Source: Neorhizobium sp. UBA7851
Lineage (GTDB): Bacteria > Pseudomonadota > Alphaproteobacteria > Rhizobiales > Rhizobiaceae
Direction of reading: 5' to 3'
Assembly: GCA_002500765.1 (NCBI GenBank)
Contig: DLSX01000175.1
Location: 1 to 11,025, forward strand
Length of the DNA: 11,025 bases
Below the pieces are notes generated by a model. It did not search any database. It saw only the letters and a list, made by a program, of their open reading frames with translations, and was not told the origin of the DNA. The position numbers and the translations under genes were made by a program. This document shows positions 5,223 to 11,025 of the stretch, in pieces (positions within the stretch are counted from its first letter, which is position 1; each line of letters starts with the position of its first letter).

Positions 5223-6665
5223 ATGAAATTCGGCACGAGCGGACTGAGAGGCCTGGTTACCGATCTCGAAGGTCGTGCATCAGCACTTTATGCGCAGGCA
5301 TTCGCAACCCACCTGATCAGAAGCGGCCTTGCCAAGCCCGGACATCATATCCTGATCGGGCGTGACTTTCGTTCGTCCAGCCCGTCCATCGCCGCAACCT
5401 GCATCGGTGCGCTTCAGCGCGCAGGGCTCGCGCCGCTCGATTGTGGCGCATTGCCGACACCGGCGCTTGCGCTTTACGGGCTGGAGACCGGCGCCGCATC
5501 TCTGATGATCACCGGATCGCATATTCCGGCCGATCGCAACGGCATCAAATTCTACCGGGCCGACGGCGAGATCGACAAGCAGGACGAATTGCAGATTTCG
5601 GCAATCGCCGCAGAAATGGCAGATAGCGAAATCGATGCAACGCCGGGCACGGCTCCAGATCGGAGCGACGCCGCGAATGCGCTTTTCACCAAACGCGTGA
5701 TGTCCATCCTGCCGGCGAGTGCCCTTACCGGGTTGAAGATCGGCGTCTATCAGCATTCGACAGTCGCACGCGACCTGCTGGTCGAGGCGATCCGCGGTTA
5801 CGGCGCCGAGGTTGTCGAACTCGGCTTTTCCGAGGACTTCATTCCTGTCGATACCGAAGCGGTTTCACCTGAGACGATCGCATCGCTGCGCCAATGGTCT
5901 CAGGATCACGGCCTCGACGCCATCGTTTCAGCCGATGGCGATGGCGACCGCCCTCTCCTGTCCGACGAGAAAGGCGAGCCCTTGCGCGGTGACCTGCTCG
6001 GCTTGATCTCATCGCTCTTTCTCTACGCGGACGTGGTCGTGACCCCGGTCACCTCCAATTCCGGCATAGAGGCGAATGGCGCTTTCCAGGTTGTTCGCAC
6101 GCGGGTAGGCTCACCTTTCGTCATTGCCGGAATGAGCGAGGCTTTGGCTGAGGGACGTGAGCGGGTCATGGGTTTCGAGGCCAATGGCGGTCTGCTGACG
6201 GCTTCCAGCTTTTCTTTGCCCGGCGGATCCATCCGCGCATTGCCGACTCGCGACAGTTTCCTGCCTATACTGGCACCTCTCTCGCTCGCCGCTCAAAAGA
6301 AGCTGCGCCTTTCACAACTGGCGGAAGATTTTCGCATGCCGGTTGCCATGGCGGACCGGCTGGAAAATTTTCCGATCGAAACGAGTGCGGCATTGATGGC
6401 TCACCTCCGGCAATCGGACAGGAACCTCAATATGTTCCTGTCACCGATCGGCACCGTCGCAAGAACAAGCGATATCGACGGGTTGAGAGCCGCTCTAGAA
6501 GACGGCCGCGTCATCCATCTGCGCCCGTCGGGAAATGCGCCCGAGATGCGCTGCTATGTCGAAGCGCGAACGGAAGAAGCGGCAGCGGCACTGCTTGATG
6601 ATGGTCTGGCGCTGATCCGGCGCTTTGCGACCGAACGCGACATTTCAAGACAATTCCGGCACTGA
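5223..6665 (+). CDS. noeK: Phosphomannomutase/phosphoglucomutase (alpha-D-phosphohexomutase)
   Basis: 480 aa from ATG at 5223; an in-frame TTG at 5202 is seven codons upstream but less likely. It interconverts hexose-6-phosphate and hexose-1-phosphate, most likely mannose, feeding GDP-mannose synthesis. All four family loops are visible: FGTSGLRG at the N-terminus (3-10), the phosphoserine loop TGSHIPADRNGIKFY (Ser99), the magnesium loop DGDGDR (238-243), and the C-terminal phosphate-binding loop RPSGNAPEMR (434-443). The sugar-specificity loop reads FEANGG (318-323), not the GExSGH-like form of PMM/PGM or GlmM, and the serine and phosphate loops also vary (TGSHIP for TASHNP, SGNAP for SGTEP). 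Its function is supported by the GDP-mannose pyrophosphorylase gene 28 bp downstream, as in rhizobial noeK-noeJ pairs. Use of glucose or another sugar cannot be excluded. Confidence 0.88.
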   Translation: MKFGTSGLRGLVTDLEGRASALYAQAFATHLIRSGLAKPGHHILIGRDFRSSSPSIAATCIGALQRAGLAPLDCGALPTPALALYGLETGAASLMITGSHIPADRNGIKFYRADGEIDKQDELQISAIAAEMADSEIDATPGTAPDRSDAANALFTKRVMSILPASALTGLKIGVYQHSTVARDLLVEAIRGYGAEVVELGFSEDFIPVDTEAVSPETIASLRQWSQDHGLDAIVSADGDGDRPLLSDEKGEPLRGDLLGLISSLFLYADVVVTPVTSNSGIEANGAFQVVRTRVGSPFVIAGMSEALAEGRERVMGFEANGGLLTASSFSLPGGSIRALPTRDSFLPILAPLSLAAQKKLRLSQLAEDFRMPVAMADRLENFPIETSAALMAHLRQSDRNLNMFLSPIGTVARTSDIDGLRAALEDGRVIHLRPSGNAPEMRCYVEARTEEAAAALLDDGLALIRRFATERDISRQFRH

Positions 6666-6693
6666 ACATAGAACGGCACAAGGCGGGGCGAGC

Positions 6694-8121
6694 ATGACTG
6701 AAAAGATCATTCCGGTAATCATGGCGGGCGGCAAGGGAACACGTCTGTGGCCGCTTTCGCGTGCAAGCGCGCCAAAACAGTTCATCCAGTTCACCGATGA
6801 TCTCAGCCTGTTCCAGAAGACGCTGGAACGGATCTCCGACAGCAGTCTTTACGAGGCGCCGGTCGTGATCACCAACGAGGATTTCCGCTTTCTCGTGGCA
6901 GAACAGGCCCGCGAACTGGGCATCAAGCTTGCCGGCGTCGTGCTGGAGCCGACGGCGCGCAATACCGCGCCGGCCGTCGCTGCCGCTGCCGCATTCGTGA
7001 TCGGCAAGTTCGGTGACGATGCCATCATCCAGGTTCTCGCTTCCGACCATGAGATCGTGCCCGGCGAGAGCTATCAGGAAGCGATCGATATCGCATTGAA
7101 GACCGCAAAGGCCGGCAAACTCGTCACCTTCGGCATCATGCCGACCGAACCGGCGACCGGTTACGGTTATATCGAAGTCGGCGAGGATCTCGGCGACGGC
7201 GCCAAAGCGGTAAAGCGCTTCGTCGAGAAGCCGGATGTGGACAAGGCGGCCTCCATGCTCGAGGCCGGCGGCTTCCTGTGGAATTCGGGCATCTTCATGT
7301 TCGGCGTAGCCCAGGTCATGTCGGAAATGCAGAAATACGCGCCGGCTGTGGCCGATGCGGCGGCGGCATCCGTTGCCAAGGCCCAGAACGATCTCGATTT
7401 CGTGCGTCTCGATGCCGAGGCATTCGGTAAGGCGACCGATATTTCCATCGACTATGCGATCATGGAAAAGACGGCGAATGCCGCCGTCGTCCCCTCCTCC
7501 TTCTCGTGGTCCGACATGGGCAGCTGGGATGCGGTGTGGAAGCTCGGCAAGCAGGATACCGACGGCAATGTCGCGCTCGGCAATGCCACGGTGGTCAACA
7601 CCCGCAATTCGCTCGTGATGTCGCGCACCAGCCATCTCGCCGTACAGGGCCTAGACGGTGTCGCCGTCATCGCCAGCGAGGATGCGGTCTATGTCGGCAA
7701 GCTCGACGAGAGCCAGAGCGTCGGCTCGCTGGTGAAGAAACTTGCATCGACCAAGGTCACCGCGGCACTGACCCAGACCCATCCGACATCCTATCGCCCC
7801 TGGGGCGGCTACACCTCGATCCTCAATGGCGACCGTTTCCAGGTGAAGCGGCTTTTCGTCACGCCGGGCAAGAAGCTGTCGCTGCAGAAGCACCATCACC
7901 GGTCCGAACACTGGATCTGCGTCAAGGGAACGGCGGAGGTGACGATCGGCGATGAAATCAGGATCGTGCGGGAAAACGAGTCCGTCTACATTCCCCAGGG
8001 CGAAGTCCATCGTCTCGCCAATCCAGGCAAGATCATGCTCGAAATGATCGAAGTGCAGACCGGCTCCTATCTCGGGGAAGACGACATCATCCGGATTGTC
8101 GACGAGTTCGGTCGAGGGTAA
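6694..8121 (+). CDS. noeJ: Mannose-1-phosphate guanylyltransferase / mannose-6-phosphate isomerase
   Basis: 475 aa, the usual size for bifunctional ManC/AlgA/NoeJ enzymes. ATG at 6694 is chosen because it puts the nucleotide-binding loop at its normal place; a longer frame from 6625 would overlap noeK. The N-terminal nucleotidyltransferase domain (about 5-285) has MAGGKGTRLWPLSR (10-23), the ASDHE motif (116-120) and FVEKP (176-180). The C-terminal type II phosphomannose isomerase cupin (about 325-470) has PWGGY (369-373), metal-site residues in QKHHHRSEHW (398-407), and GEVHR (436-440). The two domains are expected to turn fructose-6-phosphate into mannose-6-phosphate and mannose-1-phosphate into GDP-mannose, with NoeK supplying the step between. 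GDP-mannose would serve lipopolysaccharide core and possibly exopolysaccharide. Ribosome-site-like AGGCGGGG precedes the start, and the 28-bp gap to noeK indicates one operon. Confidence 0.94.
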   Translation: MTEKIIPVIMAGGKGTRLWPLSRASAPKQFIQFTDDLSLFQKTLERISDSSLYEAPVVITNEDFRFLVAEQARELGIKLAGVVLEPTARNTAPAVAAAAAFVIGKFGDDAIIQVLASDHEIVPGESYQEAIDIALKTAKAGKLVTFGIMPTEPATGYGYIEVGEDLGDGAKAVKRFVEKPDVDKAASMLEAGGFLWNSGIFMFGVAQVMSEMQKYAPAVADAAAASVAKAQNDLDFVRLDAEAFGKATDISIDYAIMEKTANAAVVPSSFSWSDMGSWDAVWKLGKQDTDGNVALGNATVVNTRNSLVMSRTSHLAVQGLDGVAVIASEDAVYVGKLDESQSVGSLVKKLASTKVTAALTQTHPTSYRPWGGYTSILNGDRFQVKRLFVTPGKKLSLQKHHHRSEHWICVKGTAEVTIGDEIRIVRENESVYIPQGEVHRLANPGKIMLEMIEVQTGSYLGEDDIIRIVDEFGRG

Positions 8122-8144
8122 TAGCTGACCTAACGAAGAATGTC

Positions 8145-8165
8145 GTCGGCACCTATGTTGCCGAC
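8145..8165. repeat. Inverted repeat GTCGGCA-N7-TGCCGAC between noeJ and ugd
   Basis: Perfect 7-bp arms lie 24 bases after the noeJ stop. No T-run follows, so a strong terminator is unlikely; it may be a weak attenuating or RNA-stabilising hairpin. The rest of the 116-bp spacer holds overlapping ATCGAT palindromes (8194-8212 area) but no clear promoter. Confidence 0.3.
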
Positions 8166-8237
8166 TGCGGTGTCATCGATCTGTCGAGGCAAGGTCTTAA
8201 TCGATCGATAGACGCTATTTGATAGGAAGGCAGTCAT

Positions 8238-9545
8238 ATGCGCATCGTCATGGTTGGCTCGGGTTATGTCGGGCTTGTGTCTGGGGCATGCTTTGCCGAT
8301 TTCGGTCACAAGGTGATCTGTGTCGACAAGGCGGAAGAGAAAATCGAGGCGCTGAAGAACGGCGTCATCCCGATCTTCGAGCCGGGTCTCGATGCGCTGG
8401 TCGAAACCAACGTCAAGGCCGGCCGCCTCTCGTTCACCACCGAACTTGCGCCGGCTGTTGCCGAAGCCGATGTCGTGTTCATCGCCGTCGGCACGCCTTC
8501 GCGCCGTGGCGACGGTCATGCGGACCTTGGTTATGTCTATGCGGCTTCCAAGGAAATCGCCGAGGCGATGAAGGGCTTCACCGTCGTCGTCACCAAGTCG
8601 ACCGTGCCGGTCGGCACCGGCGACGAGGTCGAACGGATCATCCGCGAAAGCAACCCGGATGCGGATTTCGCAGTTGTCTCCAACCCGGAATTCCTGCGCG
8701 AGGGCGCCGCGATCGAGGACTTCAAGCGGCCGGACCGTATCGTCGTCGGCATTTCCGACGAACGCGCGCGTCCCGTCATGAACGAGGTCTATCGGCCGCT
8801 CTATCTCAACCAGGCACCGATCCTGTTTACCTCGCGTCGCACGTCCGAGCTGATCAAATATGCGGCCAATGCCTTCCTTGCGATGAAGATCACCTTCATC
8901 AACGAGATCGCCGATCTGTGCGAACGGGTCGGCGCGGATGTGCAGGACGTTTCGCGCGGCATCGGACTTGATGGCCGTATCGGCTCGAAGTTTCTTCATG
9001 CCGGTCCGGGTTACGGCGGCTCCTGCTTCCCGAAGGACACACTGGCTCTCGCCAAGACCGCGCAGGACTATGAAAGCCCGGTGCGCCTGATAGAGACGAC
9101 GATTGCCGTCAACGACAACCGCAAGCGCGCCATGGGCCGCAAGGTGATCGCGGCAGCGGGCGGCGATGTGCGCGGCAAGAAGGTTGCGATCTTCGGCCTG
9201 ACCTTCAAGCCGAATACCGACGACATGCGCGACAGCCCGGCGATTGCCATCGTGCAGACGCTGAAGGACGCGGGCGCGATCGTCTCCGGCTACGATCCGG
9301 AAGGCATGGAAAACGCAAGGCAGATGATGGAGATCGACTTCACCGCCGACCCTTATGAGGCGGCGGAAGGTGCGGATGTCGCGGTTCTCGTCACCGAATG
9401 GAACGAGTTCCGGGCACTCGATCTCGACCGGCTAAAGACGATCATGAACGCTCCGGTCTTCGTCGATCTGCGCAATGTCTACCGTGCGCATGAGGTCGAG
9501 CCGCATGGGTTTACCTATCACGGTGTGGGAAAAGACCACGCCTGA
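8238..9545 (+). CDS. ugd: UDP-glucose 6-dehydrogenase
   Basis: 435 aa, full family length. It oxidises UDP-glucose to UDP-glucuronate with two NAD+ in the cytoplasm; rhizobial homologues are called RkpK or Exo5. The start at 8238 has AGGAAGG (8224-8230) seven bases ahead. The N-terminal Rossmann domain opens with MVGSGYVGLVSG (5-16). STVPVGT (121-127) and SNPEFLREG (148-156) follow. The central domain has the substrate lysine and asparagine in IKYAAN (206-211), and the catalytic Cys263 lies in GPGYGGSCFPKD (256-267). The C-terminal UDP-binding domain starts near GKKVAIFGLTFKPNTDD (313-329). The product is needed for glucuronate-containing exopolysaccharide and, via epimerisation, galacturonate in lipopolysaccharide. 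It lies 116 bp after noeJ on the same strand, completing the precursor block. Confidence 0.96.
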   Translation: MRIVMVGSGYVGLVSGACFADFGHKVICVDKAEEKIEALKNGVIPIFEPGLDALVETNVKAGRLSFTTELAPAVAEADVVFIAVGTPSRRGDGHADLGYVYAASKEIAEAMKGFTVVVTKSTVPVGTGDEVERIIRESNPDADFAVVSNPEFLREGAAIEDFKRPDRIVVGISDERARPVMNEVYRPLYLNQAPILFTSRRTSELIKYAANAFLAMKITFINEIADLCERVGADVQDVSRGIGLDGRIGSKFLHAGPGYGGSCFPKDTLALAKTAQDYESPVRLIETTIAVNDNRKRAMGRKVIAAAGGDVRGKKVAIFGLTFKPNTDDMRDSPAIAIVQTLKDAGAIVSGYDPEGMENARQMMEIDFTADPYEAAEGADVAVLVTEWNEFRALDLDRLKTIMNAPVFVDLRNVYRAHEVEPHGFTYHGVGKDHA

Positions 9546-9556
9546 AACAGGCTTCA

Positions 9557-9586
9557 CTGGCCGTCAGCCTTGGTGCCGACGGCCAG
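9557..9586 (+). terminator. Candidate terminator hairpin after ugd
   Basis: Perfect 9-bp arms CTGGCCGTC (9557-9565) and GACGGCCAG (9578-9586) flank a 12-base loop, starting 11 bases after the ugd stop. No T-run follows immediately. A second short hairpin, AAATGC-TTG-GCATTT (9594-9608), comes right after and ends in four T. Together they may end the operon or protect its 3' end. Confidence 0.45.
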
Positions 9587-9689
9587 CAATTCGAAATGCT
9601 TGGCATTTTCGTCGCAGATCGCTAACCATTTCGGTTCACTTGGCGCAAACTTCCAGATGGCACATTAGGGCATCATTCAAGAGGTCCCC

Positions 9690-9836
9690 ATGTCGTCTCG
9701 CCTTCGCAATATAATCGTGGTGTTTGCCTTATCGATCATGATGTGGGGCGGGCTCTTGCATGGCACGCTGGCACTTTTTGCCGGTTTTTCAGGATCATCT
9801 GCGGATATGATGACAACGGCAAGCGTCGACAAATAA
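9690..9836 (+). CDS. Small membrane protein, 48 aa
   Basis: The frame runs from ATG at 9690 to TAA at 9834-9836. GAGGT (9681-9685) lies four bases ahead, so translation is well supported. The N-terminus is basic (Arg4, Arg6), followed by a hydrophobic segment from about 8 to 33 and a short polar tail with Asp39, Asp47 and Lys48. It could be one membrane span or an uncleaved signal; a cleaved form is also possible. A weak promoter candidate pairs CTTGGC (9639-9644) with CATTAG (9663-9668). The N-terminal half matches the 30-aa protein at 3911 without gaps (identical Met1, Arg4, Asn7, Val11, Phe12, Ser15, Trp19). I recognise no described family. It sits between ugd and katG and converges on katG. 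Confidence 0.6.
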   Translation: MSSRLRNIIVVFALSIMMWGGLLHGTLALFAGFSGSSADMMTTASVDK

Positions 9837-9917
9837 TCCAGACCAGGATCTGAACCGCCTCCACATCACCGGGCGGAGACCACGATCGCCGACCGGTTAC
9901 TTGCGACCGAGCCAGGT

Positions 9918-9951
9918 AAAAGGTTCCGGGCAAGAAAACTCACCCGGAACC
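9918..9951 (-). terminator. Intrinsic terminator of katG
   Basis: Perfect 9-bp arms GGTTCCGGG (9922-9930) and CCCGGAACC (9943-9951) flank a 12-base loop. Read on the minus strand, the GC-rich stem is followed at once by TTTT (9918-9921 complement), beginning nine bases after the katG stop. This is a textbook Rho-independent layout. On the plus strand it lacks a T-run, so it should serve katG only. Confidence 0.85.
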
Positions 9952-9960
9952 AGAGGTCGA

Positions 9961-11025
9961 TCAGACCAGATCAAACCGATCGGCGTTCATCACCTTTACC
10001 CATGCCGTGACGAAGTCCTTGACAAACTTTTCCCTGGCGTCGGACTGGGCGTAGACTTCCGCGATCGCCCTGAGTTGCGAGTGCGAACCGAAGATCAGGT
10101 CGACGCGCGTTCCGGTCCACTTCAGTTCGTTCGACGTGCGATCACGGCCTTCATAGACGCCGCTCTCGCCAGACTTCGGTGCCCAGACCGTTCCCATGTC
10201 GAGAAGATTGACGAAGAAGTCGTTCGTCAGCGCTTCCGGCCTGTCGGTGAATACGCCATGCTGCGGCGCACCGGCCTTCAGCACACGCAGGCCAGCGAGC
10301 AATACCGTCATCTGCGGTGCCGTCAGCGTCAGCAACTGTGCCCGGTCGACTAGCGCTTCTTCAACCTTGAGGAACTGAAGACGCCTGGTGTTGACGTAGT
10401 TGCGGAAGCCATCGACGCGTGGCTCGAGCGCTGCGAAGGAAGCGACATCGGTCTGTTCCTGCGAGGCATCGGCACGACCCGGCGTAACTGGCACGACGAC
10501 GCTGTGGCCCCCCGCCTTCGCCGCCTTCTCGACGCCGGCTGCACCCGCAAGCACGATCAAGTCAGCCATCGAAATCTTCTTGCCGCCCGAATTGGCAGTA
10601 TTGAAAGCCTGCTGAATGCCTTCGAGCACTCCGAGCACCTTGGCAAGTTGCTCCGGCTGGTTGGCTTCCCAGTTCTTCTGCGGCTCCAGACGGATGCGGG
10701 CACCGTTGGCACCGCCGCGCTTGTCCGAACCACGGAAGCTCGAAGCCGACGCCCAGGCGGTCGAGACCAGTTCCTGCACGGAAAGACCGGTTGCCAGAAC
10801 CTTTTCCTTCAGCGAGGCGATATCCGCGTCGTCGATGAGCGGATGGTCGACCGCCGGAATGACATCCTGCCAAATCAGGTCTTCGGCCGGTACTTCCGGA
10901 CCGAGGTAACGAACCTTCGGCCCCATGTCGCGATGGGTCAGCTTGAACCAGGCGCGGGCGAAGGCATCGGCGAATTCGGCCGGATTTTCGAGGAAGCGGC
11001 GCGAGATCTTTTCGTAGATCGGATC
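9961..11025 (-). CDS. katG: Catalase-peroxidase KatG, C-terminal half (truncated by window edge)
   Basis: 354 residues to the TGA at 9961-9963, with the frame open to the right edge; a full KatG is about 720-740 aa. KatG is a haem enzyme that breaks down hydrogen peroxide and oxidises organic donors. Visible signatures are the end of the N-terminal catalytic domain (ENPAEFADAFARAWFKLTHRD, then MGPKVRYLGPEVP) and the C-terminal domain: STAWASASSFRGSDKRGG, IRLEPQ, VVPVTPGRADASQEQTDV, LEPRVDGFRNY, and LTNDFFVNLLDMGTVW near the end. The Arg of SDKRGGANGARIRLEP and neighbours match KatG closely. The haem ligand His and the Met-Tyr-Trp adduct lie outside the window, so catalytic integrity cannot be judged. 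The upstream region and any oxyR neighbour are also outside. No link to polysaccharide synthesis is implied beyond position; EPS and KatG both help survival under oxidative stress. Confidence 0.97.
   Translation of the reverse strand, partial: DPIYEKISRRFLENPAEFADAFARAWFKLTHRDMGPKVRYLGPEVPAEDLIWQDVIPAVDHPLIDDADIASLKEKVLATGLSVQELVSTAWASASSFRGSDKRGGANGARIRLEPQKNWEANQPEQLAKVLGVLEGIQQAFNTANSGGKKISMADLIVLAGAAGVEKAAKAGGHSVVVPVTPGRADASQEQTDVASFAALEPRVDGFRNYVNTRRLQFLKVEEALVDRAQLLTLTAPQMTVLLAGLRVLKAGAPQHGVFTDRPEALTNDFFVNLLDMGTVWAPKSGESGVYEGRDRTSNELKWTGTRVDLIFGSHSQLRAIAEVYAQSDAREKFVKDFVTAWVKVMNADRFDLV

Noticed and set aside
6511..7635. 374-aa minus-strand open frame over noeJ
   Set aside because: Antisense shadow of a strongly conserved enzyme gene; the His/Gly/Asp-rich translation is typical of reversed GC-rich codons, and no start signal or domain is seen.
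8130..8999. 289-aa minus-strand open frame over ugd
   Set aside because: Antisense shadow of the dehydrogenase with no recognisable domain. The plus-strand frame has all catalytic motifs.
1..11025. CRISPR arrays, tRNA/rRNA genes, insertion sequences, phage or toxin-antitoxin genes
   Set aside because: Looked for on both strands; no repeat-spacer pattern, cloverleaf, transposase motifs or paired small toxin-antitoxin genes were seen.

Overview
The window looks like chromosome of an alphaproteobacterium of the Rhizobiaceae (Rhizobium/Agrobacterium/Neorhizobium type). The reasons are moderately GC-rich genes with rhizobial codon use and a PssA-type initiating sugar-phosphate transferase. Beside it sit ExoF-like and ExoQ-like exopolysaccharide proteins, a NoeK/NoeJ/UDP-glucose dehydrogenase set and a rhizobial-looking KatG. 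The genus is an inference from gene content; no rRNA or other marker is present.

Layout. Left, minus strand (1-3448, read right to left): an ExoQ-like polymerase/ligase membrane protein, then a GTG-started OPX lipoprotein (ExoF/Wza-like export protein), then the first 113 residues of an unrecognised secreted protein that runs off the left edge. Middle (3449-4310): about 860 bp of divergent regulatory DNA. It includes an AT-rich stretch of about 32% GC just before pssA, a 30-codon membrane-protein ORF (3911-4003), and a possible 59-codon secreted-protein ORF on the minus strand. Right, plus strand (4311-9545): pssA, the phosphohexomutase noeK, the bifunctional mannose-1-phosphate guanylyltransferase noeJ/manC, and UDP-glucose 6-dehydrogenase. 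After it come a 48-codon membrane-protein gene with a good ribosome binding site (9690-9836) and, convergent on the minus strand, the C-terminal 354 residues of catalase-peroxidase katG with a clear intrinsic terminator.

How it works together. PssA would start the repeat unit on undecaprenyl phosphate. NoeK and NoeJ make GDP-mannose and the dehydrogenase makes UDP-glucuronate, as precursors for exopolysaccharide and lipopolysaccharide. The ExoQ-like protein would polymerise or ligate chains in the inner membrane, and the OPX lipoprotein would carry polymer across the outer membrane. No flippase (Wzx), co-polymerase (Wzc/ExoP) or further glycosyltransferase lies in the window, so this is a partial pathway whose partners are elsewhere.

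The core genes are conventional. The most interesting unlisted signals are small. The 30-aa and 48-aa membrane proteins on either side of the pssA-noeK-noeJ-ugd block share an ungapped N-terminal pattern, suggesting a paralogous small-protein pair. A perfect 9-bp dyad starts inside a perfect TATAAT box upstream of the export lipoprotein gene, the usual place for a repressor operator.
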